A program made the translations under genes and the position numbers. Below the pieces are notes generated by a model. That model saw only the letters and a program-made list of their open reading frames with translations. It was not told the DNA's origin and ran no database searches. A DNA stretch of 64,000 nt. Origin: Plasmodium malariae. Lineage: Eukaryota > Apicomplexa > Aconoidasida > Haemosporida > Plasmodiidae. Position 1 is the stretch's first letter. Every line of letters begins with the position of its first letter. Positions 13,628-28,279 of this stretch are shown in pieces. Location: positions 1,236,501-1,300,500 of the forward strand of contig NC_041777.1 of NCBI RefSeq assembly GCF_900090045.1, given 5' to 3'.

Positions 13628-16110
13628 CTAAAAATAAAAAAAGTATAATAATAATATATAAATAGACAAATTTATATTTTCATTAAACAAATTTATGTAT
13701 CATTTCTAGAAAAATGAATGCTTGGCTATAATGACAAATATAATAATTATAATATAAAAATAAAATTTGCGTTTTCTTCCGTACTATTAGTCACCATTGT
13801 ATATAGATTTACGTGAATTAAATAGCAAAAATTAAATTGGTGTAATATTAATATTTATATAAATGAAAAAATATAATTAATATGTTTATATGTGGTTTGT
13901 AACTTTTTTTCATACAGAAAATTTTAAAAACAAAATACACAGGAAAATTTCCTCTTTACTTTTTAATAGTATTAAAATAAAGTAGCATAATTAGTAAAAT
14001 ATGAAATAAACTGTTCTAACAGTCAATATAATTATTTGAAAAAAAAAGGTTGTTTTATTGTAAATGAAAATAATTTTAGAGGAAATTGCTTTTTTCTGTT
14101 TGTTTATTTATATGAATCTCATATATTTGTACTGATATATTATACAAATAAATAAAATAATTGCAGTTCATTCTAATATACATTTCCTATTATAATGTAA
14201 TATCAATTTAGGAATATTTTGGACATTTTAAAATAATATAAATAGATAAATGTTTACTATATATAAAGTATAGATGTTTCTCTTTTATTTTATTATAATT
14301 GTTTTTGTTGTTAAGATTATAACTCTCATATTATTTCATTTAATATTTATAATAAGTTTTAACAATATATACACTGGTTAAGAATCTGAACTTCACGAAT
14401 TTTACTAAAATTAAAAATTAATTAAACGAACAGTAATTTTAAATAAAATGTAAGTAATGTATGTGACAACAAGAATTTATTACTTAAATTAAGAATATAC
14501 ATTCTGTAAAAACTTGTTTCAATTATAAATGTAATATTCGATAAATAGACTATATCATACAATTATAAAGTAATCTGTGAATTCTCTCTATCATAATGTA
14601 TATGGAAGTTAAAGTTTTACTTTTACCTTTATAACATTTAACTTTTTATAATATATATTTTTATATTCTATATATAAATATATGTAGAAACATTAAATAT
14701 TTTTACATTTTAAATTGATTATAATTATATAACAAATATAAAAGTTGAAAAAATTTAATTAACTTTTAAATAATATAAGTATTTCATAGTATGAATATTA
14801 CATACATAAGTACATCATAAAATTGTTATAGAGGTCTTGACAATACTATAACCTCTAATATATTATAATTTAAATATAAATCTTTATATTATAAATAAAG
14901 ATATATTATACTGTTTTGTAAGAAATTTATTTATGGAATTTTAACATTATTAATCTCTAATTTTGTTGAAATTGCTCTACTATAAATTCATATTGAAAGT
15001 CCCACTTAGATAATTATTAGATTTATTAATCATATGCTAAGTAATTTTGAATATATATAAATTAGAACATGAAACACCTTAAATATTTCAGCATTTTTAA
15101 AAACATATAATTGGACATTGATACCTTAATATCAATATTTTTTATATATATACTTAGCAAAAATAACAACGTTGTTAATACAACTTTTAATGTTTTTTAA
15201 TTATATATTTTTATCTTAATAAATATTAAAAGTTATGATATTTTATGAAGCCACATTGTTTTCATTATATGACATAAGCTTGTATTTAACTCTTGTTGGT
15301 TTAGGTTCAAGTTATTAGTACTATATATTCAAAAATTGATAATTCAATTTTAATTTGTAATGGTTAGATACATGATAGACAATTAATTTGCTTATTATGA
15401 AGTTTTACCAATCAAAGAAAAAATACATTTATTATATTTTGATTACACTTGCATAACAGTGTATTTAATAATATAATATACGAATTAATTTAATATTTAT
15501 TACCAAATAAATTAGTAACAAAAATAAAAATTTCTTTTTATTCCAAATATTAATATGCAAATATATTAGTGAACCAAAGTTATTAGGATTTAGTATATTT
15601 TATATAGGAATTACTTCATATTTTTTTTTTTTTTTTTTTTTATATTACTGCTAAAATATATATATATATTAAAAAATAAAAAATTGAATAATATCCTTAA
15701 ATTTACAAAATTTGAATTTAGAAATGTTAATATAAATAATATATAATTAAAAATTATTCCATTTAAAAATTATATAGTAGCGATAAATATAAATTCTTAT
15801 TTGCGTTTAAAGTAAGTATTTTTTGTGGAATATTTCCTATGTTCTATATTTTATTTTTAAAATATATTATTGTCCATAAAAGAAATGCATAAATTTACCT
15901 ATTAACTAATATATCAGCTATTAAAAACATGATAGAAAAGGTCGTACAGTTTATTGTTTTTTTCATTTGTTGCTACTATTATTATATTGTTATAATAATT
16001 AATAATTTAATAGGCATAACAAGTTTTACAAAAATACAATTGTTATGTTAAAAATATTAATAGAAACGTATCAATAAAAACAGTAATATTTTTATTAAAA
16101 CATAGAGCAA
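13628..16110. other. intergenic DNA between the pir pseudogene and an l-type gene
   Basis: AT-rich with no gene recognised on either strand. The missing first exon of the pir pseudogene would be expected just above 13627 but could not be identified. A 21-T run lies at 15621-15641. Confidence 0.55.
15621..15641. repeat. poly-T run
   Basis: Twenty-one consecutive T residues. Confidence 0.9.
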
Positions 16111-16157
16111 ATCATTATATACATTCTCTACGTTCTCTATATATTCAATATTTCGAT
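16111..16157 (+). promoter_or_regulatory. conserved upstream element of the array genes
   Basis: ACATTCTCTACGTTCTCTAT followed by TCAATATTTCGAT, ending about 364 bp before the ATG at 16521. This copy shows both halves of the element clearly. Confidence 0.55.
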
Positions 16158-16520
16158 GTATTAAGAATTAAAATATATCGTTTTTTATTTTGTTTTGAAA
16201 ATAATTAATAAATATTTACTTAATATACTGTAATAAATTAATAATTTACATATTTTGTATATTTATTAATTAATTTAAATTACTTCATTTTAATTAATTT
16301 TATTTTTATGTACATATAGTTAAGATAAAAAATTTATAATATACATTTAAATTTACATTTGATTATCTGAGTTGTAAAAAAAATCATAGTTACATAGTTT
16401 TCATTATGTTTTTACGAAAAAATATAAAAAACAGATTAAATAAAAAGTAATTGTATATTTCATTTTTAAAAGAGTACCATATTTTGTTGATTATATCCTT
16501 ACTTAGTGTATTTCTATATA

Positions 16521-17498
16521 ATGGAAAAAAAAATAAAGTCACTGTTATTTATTAAAATTCCTAAGTTTACCCTTTTAAGTTGGATATGTTATATTTACAT
16601 TTATATGGTATGATATTATTATTTAAATATATTTATGTTATTCTTATTTTTTGTGTTTTATTTTTGTTAGTACTTATTTTAGTGTGCGATTATTTATTTG
16701 TTCGATATTCACTTTTTTTTCGGGATTTTTTAGAGTACATTTAATAAATATTTGGATGAAAATTGCAATTATAGTAGAAAAATTTATGGAACAACATATC
16801 GTATACTGTCAAAATATAAACAAGATAAATATTCAAGTAGCGTAAGTTTAAAAGAAGAAATGACAAATAATGGAATGAAAAAAAAGGAAGATATATCTAA
16901 TAATATGGAAGGGTACACTGGAAAAAGAAAACATTCAAATGGAACTCCATTAGAATTTAGAGGAAACTGTAAATCATATATGAAAAAAAACAAGTGTATG
17001 TTTGAAACAAAAAATTATTCCTACTTTGAAAAAAAAATATTTAAAGAAATGGATTTTATGGATTTTCTTAAAAACAACAAGATAATTAGCAATAAGTTTT
17101 ACAGAAAAATAATACGTAAAAAATACGTACTACCATTTGTTTTACCGTTATTAATATTCTTTTTGTTATCAGTACTGCTCATAGTAGATTTATCATGGAG
17201 TTTCGTAGATGGAAAAGGATTGTGGGAGGCAATAGGATTTTCGACAATTTTAGTAGAATCGGGAAAAAGTGGGTGGTTGAATGCAGTATATACGTCTCTG
17301 AAAGATGTAAAAGGCTTTTGGACAGGCATTGGAGAAACGCCTAATAGTATCAGTGAATTCCATGTATTATTAAAATTATTTAGAATCCTAATATATAGCT
17401 TACCGTTTTTAATATTAGGTATAACACTTATATCAAGGGTTGTTTATTATCATAAAAAAGTTAAAAAATATGAAAGAATAAAATTCAGACAAAGATAA
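16521..17498 (+). CDS. fam-l-type exported protein (exons 16521-16607 and 16734-17498)
   Basis: Predicts 283 residues. Exon 1 is 29 codons (MEKKIKSLLFIKIPKFTLL...). The intron runs from GT at 16608 to AG at 16733. The PEXEL-like RILSK lies at residues 52-56. The l-type block CMFETKNYSYFEKKIFKEMD begins at residue 117, at the same distance from the N-terminus as in the gene at 5093. Membrane segment 1 spans about 163-182 and ends LIVDLSWSF. A loop rich in Gly/Ser/Trp follows, then membrane segment 2 (about 244-267, ILIYSLPFLILGITLI) and the tail YYHKKVKKYERIKFRQR. The frame is intact. The loop between the membrane segments has little in common with that of its paralogues, which suggests that it is the diversifying part. 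Confidence 0.93.
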
Positions 17499-19929
17499 AA
17501 TTAATAATGAGTTACATACTTTTTTCTGTAATAAAATAATCAATGTGAACTAATAATTACAATATATATAAATATACATAATAAACATATCAATTATTGC
17601 TTAATTCTTGTATATGAACATACAGATAAGGGAATTCTTGATGAACAAGTTAAAAAAATTCTATCTTAGTTTTTTTGTGAATAAGAATGTTTTAATATAT
17701 TTCTATTTGTAGTTTATAGTTTGAGCTTTAATGTAAATAATGGCTTCGGGTATATTAATGTATTCTAGTAAATTTGTATAAGTATATGTTTTTGTACGTT
17801 ATTATAACTATATAAAAAGATTATCTATACAATTTTATCAACATTTTGTGGTGATTTATATTTTAACTATAATAAGATTTCTTTTTATTTGATCTCTTTC
17901 TAATCTAATATGTTTATATGTTGATATATTTAGATAAATGTTTAATTAGATTTATATTAAAAAAGGATGTATTACATTTTTCATATAACAATTAAATGCG
18001 AATGCATATTGTTGTATTGATACATATATATTATATAAGGAAATATTTAATAATTATTATATAAATACGTTTATTAATAATGTGTTATAGAACTTATTTA
18101 TTTAAACGTCCTTCTAACAAACATTTATTTTTTTTTTAATGGTTTAAAGAGAAAAAATGTATATATATAAAATTATTATTTTTATTAAATATTTTTTTAT
18201 TTATAATCGATTAACTTAGGATTTCTACATATGATCAGTTAATGTATGGCTAAACACTTTTCATTTTTTATAATTGAGCTTAATTTTAAAAAATTACTTA
18301 AATATATATTATACTGAATATTTATAAATAGTTCAAGTTATTATTTTTTATTTTTTAAAATATAAAATGATTATATTAATGAATTAAATGTACTTATATA
18401 TTAATAGATAATATGAATTATTTTTTTTTTTTTGCCTTTCATAATAGTAAAATTTATAATATATCAATACTTCACTAAAGAAGTGAATTATAATTAGGTG
18501 TCATGGATAAATATATATTTGTTGTGAATTCATCTAATAATTTGCAAGTAATATTTTATATTTATTTCCTCTTTTGTTATGTCTAAAAATATATCAATTG
18601 AAGAGTTATTATTATTTTAAAGGTGTATAAAAAAAATATATTTAAATTATATAGACAAATACTAATACATTTATATTTATAATGTAAATTTTTAGATAAA
18701 ATGATATTAAAAGAAGCATTATTTTTTTATTGATAATTTATGTGCATATTATATTGTTTTTTTTTTAATTAGATATGTTTTATTTTAGCTTTATTAAAAA
18801 AATTTCAATATTTTATTGTAAAAGTTTTCATTAAATAAGTATAATAATTTTATATTAGAAATATTAATAAATTACTTACTGTTTAAAAAAAAAGAAAAAA
18901 ATATATTAAAATTTCCTTTATAAAAGTAAAAATATGTTTATTACATTTTAGACAATAATACTGAAGGAAAAAAATGAATTAGTCTAATTGCATACAGTGT
19001 TGAACACACCATCTAAAAATAAAATATATTGGTATACATAATAAATTTATAAGATAGGATTAAAAGGAAGAATATTGGATCTAGAGGTGAATGATGATAT
19101 AATAAGATATTTATACTATTACATATATATAGTAGCATAATTTATTTATTGTGTAAATATATATTAAGGACAAAAATATATTTTTTATAAGGAACTTAAT
19201 ATATTTGTATATTACTGCTTAATTGAGTAAAATCATAAATAATTAAAAAAAATATGATTTATTTTTAAAAGAAAATACTAAAATATTGTTTAGAAATCAC
19301 AAATATAGAAAAAACAAAAAACTTGTATTTATATTTAAATGTTTAAGAGGAATATGTGAGATAGAGAATTTATTTTTCATAAATAATCTCATAATACATA
19401 TATATTTGTTTTTAACCATTTTAAAAACGGAATGGCTTATATTTTATATGGCATTATTTTATGTGATATAAAACGTTAAATACTCAAATCATTGTAACAT
19501 AAAAAGATAGATAAGTAGGTTGAATATATGTTAAGGTAAAAGTATATATAATGTAAAACTATAAAAATATTATGATATTAATTTTTGTAATATTTTAACA
19601 TTTTCTACTGTTGTTTTTTATTACCTTGTATAAATAATTTATTTTAAGCATAACTACAATATGACGATATATTTCAGATTATTACAATAGTATTTTGTGA
19701 GTATAACTTTTTCATAATTATCACTGTTTGAGTTCCACATAAAGAAGGCAAATATTTGGGTATAATATATTTTTTGTTTATAATTTTTTTAATAAATGAT
19801 TATTTGTTTTTATGTTTATGTTTATTTATTTTAGTACACCTTTAATATTTGCTCCTGACATAACATATTTTTAAAGGAATAAATAAAAAATAATATATAC
19901 CTTCTGAAATTAATAGAAAAATTACTAAA
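17499..19929. other. intergenic DNA, 3' flank of the l-type gene
   Basis: Contains the shared 3' motif near 17660-17700 and a further conserved block near 18085-18130. The open stretch at 19286-19471 has no family features and is not called. Confidence 0.5.
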
Positions 19930-20220
19930 ACATACATTTTAGTAAATTATTTTGTCTTATCCTATTTTTTGTGTGCAAATTATTCATTATACATATTATA
20001 CTTAATTGTAAATTCATTTCATTTGGAATATTCATTAATTAATATAATTGCATTAAATATTTCTTTAAACATTTTATCTTTAACAACATATGTTCTTTAT
20101 CCTTTTTCTACCATATTAGTATTTCTTCTAAATATATATATAATAAATAAAAAATTAAAGTATAATGTACTCGAATATAGAGATTTTTCATTGAGAAATA
20201 ATGGAATAAAACAAAATTAA
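19930..20220 (+). pseudogene. possible C-terminal relic of a two-membrane-segment exported protein
   Basis: An open stretch ending at 20220 has two strongly hydrophobic segments. The second runs straight into a basic, tyrosine-containing tail (NIYIINKKLKYNVLEYRD). That order matches the C-termini of Plasmodium exported proteins, but neither the l nor the m tail is present and no start exon or export motif is visible upstream. It could also be chance open frame in AT-rich DNA. Confidence 0.25.
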
Positions 20221-20985
20221 AAATTGTAATTTTTAAAGATAATAGCTCAAATATAAAGAATGAATTATTATTTGCTTTATAGTGTCTATATCTTTATAGA
20301 TTAGGTAGTATATATTAAATTCATCATTTACAAGAATTATACACCATAAAATATTGTCATTAAGGAGAAACTAATTCCCCTACTATAATTGTAATAATAC
20401 ACAAAGTTTTTGTTTTATTTTGTTATTATTATTTTTATAGTGTTATAATAATTAATGTTCTATAAAACATATCTAGATTTTCCTAAATACAATATTTACA
20501 AATTTAGAATTATTATTATGATAATAACCTTAATATTATTAATTATTACGTTAATATATTGAAGGATATATTATACATGTACGGCACATTTTATGTAGTA
20601 GATAAACTCAATATTTAAATACAATATAAAAACACTTATTTCTTATTTTATTCCGAAAATAATTAATAAAAGCATTACCTAATTAATACACTACATTAAA
20701 TTAAATATATATTTAATTATATACGAACAAATTATAGTTAATTTATATTTATGAAGCTTATTTTTATTTTAATATAACATTATAAGTTATACAATATATT
20801 TCTAAAATTATATTACTATTTATATGTAGTATAATTAATTATAATTATATATATTTTATCTTGTTTTTATGAGAGCATTATAAAAAAAAAAAATTTTCAT
20901 TAATATAGAACTGTTTGTTATTGGAAGTACATTATATTTTTGTTAATATCTTCCTTAATATAATATAGTATTAAAGATATATATA

Positions 20986-21873
20986 ATGGGACACAAAATT
21001 AATATAATAATATTTATTAAAATTGCTGAGTTTATCATTCTAACATGGATAAGCAATTTTAGTAATTATGTGGTAAAACAATATCATATATGTATAATAT
21101 TTATTATTTGTAATTTTTTTGTTTTATATTAATCATTACAATATTTTACCATTAGTTTATTTATTCTTATTAAATCTAATTATTTACTTTGAATTTTTAG
21201 TGTATATCTGGCAAATCTTTTTACGGAAACTGTATGTATGATAGAAAAATAGATATAAAACGTTATAGATTATTAGAAAAATATAAATATGGCAAAGATT
21301 AAAATAATGTGTGTTTAAAAGAAAGATTGCAAAATACTGAAATTGACAAACAGAAAGACATATCTCATAACGAAAAAGTAACGAAAAGATAAAATAAACA
21401 ATTAAATAAAAGTTTATTAAATAAGTCGCAGTACTATACAGAAAATATAGATTATAATAATGGAATTTTTGATGGAAAACACATTTATTTTAAAAAAAAA
21501 TTGATTAAAAAAAGAAATTATGATGATTTGATTGAAAAAAAGAGGAGATTTCGTGGTATATCTTTAAAAAATAAAATGTAGAAGCTATGGATTTGGAGTT
21601 ATTATATATATTTTTTTTTTCTTAGAAATAACTTCTTCAACAGTAAGAGGAATGGAATATTTAAATAATGTAAATGAGAAGCTTATAGAACTTATAAAAT
21701 TAATTGTAATGTTGGAAGATGTATACACAATACAACCCTATACTGGTATAATGGCCTTTGGGATACATATCACTATGACAGATATCCTATTTTTGATAAG
21801 AATTCAGAAGATCTTTTGAAATAGCGAAAGGTATAAAACAATCAAGTTGATGACTGTGTTAAATTTATATTAG
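20986..21873 (+). pseudogene. decayed fam-m-type gene (exons 20986-21072 and 21201-21873)
   Basis: Exon 1 is an intact 29-codon signal exon (MGHKINIIIFIKIAEFIIL...) with a good GT donor at 21073. Exon 2 begins after AG at 21199-21200 with RLLEK at codons 23-27. It then carries an in-frame TAA at 21300-21302 and another at 21390-21392. Family landmarks are still legible: QYYTENIDYNNGIFDGKH, LIKKRNYDDLIEKKRR, then KCRSYGFGV after a frameshift near 21570-21580. The tail resembles KIF.NSERYKTIKLM, with TGA at 21817-21819 in the later frame. Several independent lesions make this a true pseudogene and not an assembly slip. It lies about 3.5 kb downstream of an l-type gene, as an l-then-m doublet. 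Confidence 0.9.
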
Positions 21874-23558
21874 AGAATATGTATATATGTGTAAGAACGT
21901 CTTTAATAAGTAAAAATAGCCTTAATATTTTCAGTGATATACTTAAGAAGCATATATATAATTCTAATATATTATAAATGCACATGTTCTTACGTGATCT
22001 CTTTGATATCTAACAATAAAATATTATATTCATTTTTTTTGAAATTAAATATTTTAATATTTTATAATTTATATTTTAAATTAATATGGTAGCCTAATAT
22101 AATTTTATGGAATAATTTGTATATTTGCAAATTTATATATATTTGTAGGAATATTTATGTTTTTGTTTTTAAATGAATATATATTAGCATATTTTATATA
22201 ATTTTTGTAGATCTGTGATAATTTATATTTGTACTAGTATATGATTCTTTATATTATTATCTGACTCTATTATAAATTGACTATTTGTTAAAATCATAAG
22301 AAAAATGTAATATTAGTTTTAAATTAAAAATAAATGAGTCTTGTTTTGAGCTTAATTACAGGAAGCCAATATATAGAGATTAATTTTTATGTATTTAAGT
22401 ATTCATATATATTGCTTACTAAAAAACATGTTTATTCTATAAAATATGTTTTGTGTAATATATAATATAAAATATATTAATTGTAAACGCCTTTTTAACA
22501 GATATTTTATTTTTTATAGATTTAATTAATGTACAGTTAAAAATGTATAAAATAAAATTATATTTTTTAATTATGCTTATAACTTCTTACTAATTGAGGG
22601 ATTCAATATAATAACAGGTATGAAAGGAGTTAACACCAATTATTTTATTAATATTCCAAATTGGAGTGTTAATTAAATTTAGTGAAAATCTATTAAATAT
22701 ATATTAATTTGAAATTTAATAAACTTAAGTTATATATTATGAATTTATTTTTTATGTTATTCTATGATTATATTAATGAATTAATTTTAATCATATATTA
22801 TTATTAAATATGTAAAATTCTTTTTTTTGGGGGTGGATTTTATTTCTAATAATTGTACAATGATAAAAATACAATATATGTATTTGTAAAAATCTAAATT
22901 ATCATCAATAGTAATCGAAATAAATATATATTTTGTACAAGCATTTCATCATATGTAGGTATTTATTTATATATTTGTACTATATTTATGGTCTTTTATA
23001 AATATACAAGTAAAGATTTAATATTATTTCAAGAATGCAAAATGACACATATAGTTCATATTCACTAATAAGAACTCACTTATATTTAAATTCTCATTTT
23101 GTAAATGAAATAAAACAAAACAAAAAACACAAACTGTTTTCTTATATACAATTCATATATACAAATATATTTTTGGTTTAGATTCGCGAGTTAGTATTCA
23201 AATTATTTCTAAGAACTGTTCAACACAAATTAGTGTAATTTCATTTTTACTATAAAATGCATGTGTGTTATTATTAATATGGTGTATGACAATGTTGTTA
23301 TAATATATAAGTTTATACGTACTTTTAATATTTTATTATTACTATTACGTAGTTCCTTAATTAATTCTATTTTATAGTTATTAATTATATTTGCTTAATG
23401 TAATAAAACGTAAAGAATAAAATATATGTGTTTTTATTGTTTATTGCATAAAAAAATATATTATTGAAACAATGATATCCTAATAATTATGCAGTTATGC
23501 AAGTATTAATATATATTATTACTTTTATTTTATTATATAATATTAAAATTTCTTTTAA

Positions 23559-23600
<42 letters not shown>

Positions 23601-24020
23601 TTATTTATTTAGAAAACGTAATAAATAATAAATTATATAGTAGAATTTTAAAACAATTCATTTACAAGTATATGAATTAAACTTAATTTAAAATCGTAAT
23701 TTACAAAAATTATTATACAAAAATAAAAAATTCTCATTTATTGAATTTTTAAATATATATTAAACTATATAATTTGTAATATCTAGTAAATTATATTTTT
23801 CTAAATACTGTATAGTTTATTAAATAATTAAAGCGCCACAATTAATATAATATAAACTGTTGTAGTAACTATGCTTTATTTAACCTTATTATTATTAGAA
23901 TATTATAATAATTTATATTATATAACATGAATTTCCAATTTTTGAAAACAAATGGTTTTTAAAATTAGAATTATTAGAATAAAAATATCGCTAAAATTGG
24001 TTATCTAAATACAGGGAAAA
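21874..24020. other. intergenic DNA
   Basis: No gene recognised. The 3' flank blocks shared with other array genes are visible near 22030-22080 and 22280-22350. An AT tract at 23560-23597 runs into TTTA repeats to about 23612. Confidence 0.55.
23560..23612. repeat. AT then TTTA microsatellite
   Basis: Alternating AT for about 38 bp followed directly by several TTTA units. Confidence 0.9.
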
Positions 24021-24055
24021 TTCATTACCTATATTCTCTACATTCTATATGCTAC
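24021..24055 (+). promoter_or_regulatory. conserved upstream element of the array genes
   Basis: Contains ATATTCTCTACATTCTATAT, the clearest copy, ending about 405 bp before the ATG at 24460. Confidence 0.6.
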
Positions 24056-24459
24056 TACATGAAATATATGTTTGGAAATATTTAGTAAACTTATTTCTAT
24101 TTTAACATATTTATAAGTTATCAATAAAAAAATATTTAATTATTGTTCCACATTAAATAATTAAACTATATTTTTTAAATATTTATAAATGTATTCAAAT
24201 TATTTTTTTTTAATAAAAAATAAATTTTTAAAAGCAAAATAAAAATAAAAATTTTATTATATATTATTAAAGATATTTTTCTTTGTGTCTACTGTTAATG
24301 ATATTATATGTACATTTTTTTTATCGTATCATAAATACATAAAAGAAAAATGAAAAAAATACTAAATATATAATTAATTATTTTTTACCATTAAAAGAAT
24401 ATTATACTATTGTTTATTTATTTTTTCTTGAATAAGTTATAGTATTAAAATTTTATATC

Positions 24460-25444
24460 ATGGAAAAAAAAATGATGATACTTTTACGTATTAAAATTTA
24501 TGCGTTTATACTTTTATCCTGGACATACTATTTTAAAAATGACATAGTATGAAAATATTATTAGAAAATATTTTTGTTATTACCATTTTTAGTGTTTTAT
24601 TTTTGTTAATAAGCTTTTTTAGCATAAAATATTTCATTTATTAAATAACAAATGTTTACTTTGTTTTTTTTAGAGTATATTTAAGATGTCTGAGTTTGAT
24701 AACTACCAGATTGAAAAAAAAATAGATGCAAGCACATATAGGATACTAGCAAAATATAAACAGGATAAGGATTCATGTGCTGTATATTTACAAGAATATA
24801 TACAAAAATATGGATCAAGCGAAAAAAGGTACGTATCTAATAATGAAGAAAAAAACCCGGAAACAAAAAAGCAGTCAAATGGAAGCGCATCAGTGAATGA
24901 AGGAGGTCATAAGCAACATGTGAAAAATAAATCTTTTATGTTTGAAACAAAAGCATATTCTCGTATAGAAAAAAAAATATTCAAAGAATTAGATTACTTA
25001 GATTTTCTTCAAAACAACAGAACTATTAGTGATAAGTTTTTCAGAAAAATTATATTTAAAAAATACAAAGTACGAATTTGTTTACTTTTATTCATATTCT
25101 TCTTTCTATCATTCTCAATAATATTAGATTTTTCTTGTGGCTATGGAATTATTCGGGGGTTGTTAGAAATATTAAATACAACACTAGAAAAAGAATGGTC
25201 AAAACCCTTACGTGCTTTCTTGCAGAAACTCAATTTAGACTTTTTGTGGTATACATCTAAGGTCAATGTTATGAAAAATGGAACTTCAACTCCTACACCA
25301 TGGACATTTATAACTAAACCATTTCTAGGTTATATAATTTATTTTATACCTTTCTTAGTACTGGGTATCACCATTATATTAGGAATTTTTTACTACCATA
25401 AAAAAGTAAAAAAATATCAAGAAATTAAGTTCAAGAAAAGGTAA
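24460..25444 (+). CDS. fam-l-type exported protein (exons 24460-24546 and 24674-25444)
   Basis: Predicts 285 residues. Exon 1 is 29 codons (MEKKMMILLRIKIYAFILL...). The intron runs from GT at 24547 to AG at 24673. The PEXEL-like RILAK lies at residues 52-56. The l-type block starts at residue 117 (FMFETKAYSRIEKKIFKELD) and is followed by RTISDKFFRKIIFKK. Membrane segment 1 is about 163-182, then FSCGYGIIRGLLEIL, a loop of about 60 residues containing a Pro/Thr-rich STPTPW stretch, and membrane segment 2 (about 246-270). The tail is YYHKKVKKYQEIKFKKR. The start is set by the conserved exon 1 length and the splice phase. An internal ATG in exon 2 would drop the signal sequence and is not the start. 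Confidence 0.93.
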
Positions 25445-26569
25445 AATCTATAATAAGTAATAAGTTCGTTTGTGTAATATTCAATTTGAACTAATATCTG
25501 TATTATCCTCATTGTTATGCTTAATAAAAATTCCCATAATTTCTTATATTTTATAATTGCACCCATATACATGTGGTAATTTTAGGGTACAATAGTTAAA
25601 GTATATGTTTTTAATTTTTTTGTGAATTTAAAATTTTCCTCTTTTCTAAACATGTATATTCTGCAATTGTTACAGAATTATTAAATATAGATCATGAATT
25701 GGTATATATATATATATATATGTGAGTATATCAATAGATTTTTATGAAAAATATATGTTTCTATATTATAATACATATATAATAAGACAATTTATATAAT
25801 TGTCTTTAAATAGGGTGTTAATCCATGTTAGAATTATAAAATATTGTACTTTTTAATTTTCAATATTCCAGAGTAAAACTACTATTTATTGACTAAATAA
25901 AAAATATTTGTCTTTACTTTTTGGATAAAAATGAATGTATCTTGTTATATGTTTAAAGTAATGTGGTGAAAGTATTTTGATGTATTCATATATATAGTTT
26001 TATGTTTTTCTTTTTACTTTTAAGAAAACATGATATTTATTCCATAAGGTTTTATAATAAACGTATTATAAAATATATTTATTGTAAAAAATATTTTAAT
26101 ATATGTTTGCTAATTTTATATGCTTAGTATAATGTAGACATTAAAAATATAAAAAAAAAAATGTCATATTAAAATATGAATAATCTATAATAGTTTACTA
26201 TCGTTGTAAAATTAATTATATGCACTTAAAGAGTTAAAAACATATATTTCATTATTATAATGATTTACTATATCATTAATTAATTCTTTCAAAACTGTTT
26301 TTATATATATTATATTGAAAATTTATTTATAAATATATTAAGTATTTTTTATATATCATATGTCGTTGAATGATTAAAATAGTGAACTGAATTTAATTCG
26401 TTGGTATTAGTTAATACATCGCAATTTAGTCTTATTATTAAGGCTTTTTCATGATAGTAAATTTAGAAAAATACCTGTATGAGGGGAAAAATAAAAATTT
26501 TCATTAAATAGAATGAAAATATATATAATATCATTGTAAAGACATGTAATTATTTGTAAATAAATAATT

Positions 26570-26610
26570 ACATATTCGTACTCTTTACGCTCTTTCCATA
26601 AATATATGAT
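26570..26610 (+). promoter_or_regulatory. orphan copy of the array-gene upstream element
   Basis: TCGTACTCTTTACGCTCTTT resembles the element at 16121 (ACATTCTCTACGTTCTCTAT). No signal exon or family block was found in the following 2 kb. It may mark a lost gene, or it may be chance similarity. Confidence 0.3.
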
Positions 26611-28256
26611 GTAAATTTTTAAAATAATTTTAAATGTATATAATAATAATGTTTATATTAATTAATAATATATTCAAAAAATAATGACAATTTTTAAACA
26701 AAATAAATGTTAAGGAATATTTTGTTTTAATATATAACTTGTAAATGAGTAATATTTTCTATATTTGTTATATATTTTTAAATAAGGTATAATCCAAAAT
26801 TTAATCTATTTTTTTTACTATTTAGTTAAAAAATTTACAGAATATGTTTCTGCTCTCAACAATTTTCGAGTAAATTTAATAAATAAATTTCACATATTAA
26901 ATTTGATTTTTCGTATTTTCTAATAAAACTCATAATATAACTTTAATATATATTTTAGTTACAATAATAGAATAAATTTTAAAATATATCGTTTAATCTC
27001 TTAAATAACGCATAAATATACCATTTTATATAAATGCATACTTATATATTAAAGATCATAATAACATCATATATAGAAAATTCTGTGTGAGAGAGAAAAT
27101 ATTTCTAATTATTGTTTAAATGAAAAACATATATATTTATATATATATTATTAACATTAAATGTTTTTTTATTTGAATAGAATATCTTTTTCTATGAATA
27201 TAATATAAGCATATATATGGCATAAATTATTGTGATAATGTATTTTTTTACTTTTACTTTTACAACTATATTAAAAAAAAATAAATAATTAAATTAGAAT
27301 CGATTCTATTTTATATGGTTATTGTTTAATTAAAAGCAATGTAAAAACTGAGAATATCGATACTTATTTACTTAAAAATTTGAGAAGAAATATCGAAATG
27401 AAATTTATTACAAATGTTTCATTTTTTTTATGTCATAAAATAACCTATATATTTATTGTTATATTGTTCATAATAATTTGATGTATACATGAATTTAAAA
27501 TTCTTTTAGATTATATGTTATAATAAAAATGATTTATGAATTTATAAAAACTGTTTAAAATATTTTACGAGTTTTACACAAATATTCTATAAAATAATAT
27601 TATCAGAATTATAATTATATACTAGACTTCGAAGGTTATTACAGACAACCATGTAAATATAAGATACTGTGGATAAATCAAAGAACAATTTGAATATTTC
27701 TATATTTTTATATAATTATTTTAATTGAATATAGGATGAAAATTATAGAAAAGGAACATTACACATAAGAAGTCATATTTGTTGTAATTATTTGTACGTT
27801 TCCACCTAATTCATAGAATATATATTTCAAAGAATACTATAATTAAAATATTATTATTTATTGTAATTATAAATGATGTGGTGTAATATATTTTTGATTA
27901 TGATTTTTATGGTTCCTTTTGTGTCAACTGATATTGATATATAAAAATTATATTTTTATATTATATGAAAACAAAGTTACATATATTTATTATTTCTAGT
28001 TGCACTGACTTTTAAACAGGATTACTATAGTAACGCACAATCATTTTATATTCGTCTATGATGTTTTTCAAATTTAGATAATATTATAATTTAAAAAAAT
28101 GTGACATTTCGAAATAAAGTAATACATTAATTTAAGCAAAGCGTATAAAGTATATTATTTAAAAAACAGCTGTAAACGATATTTAAAAGGAACTTTTTTA
28201 ATTGTTAATTATGGAGAATTGCAATATACAAAAATTAGTATAGGAGAACAAATATA

Positions 28257-28279
28257 TAAATAAATAAATAAATAAATAA
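28257..28279. repeat. AAAT tetranucleotide repeat
   Basis: Five to six consecutive AAAT units. Confidence 0.85.

Noticed and set aside
28257..28279. Possible telomere-associated or CRISPR-like array
   Set aside because: It is a simple AAAT microsatellite. There are no spacers, and no telomere heptamer repeats were seen in the window.
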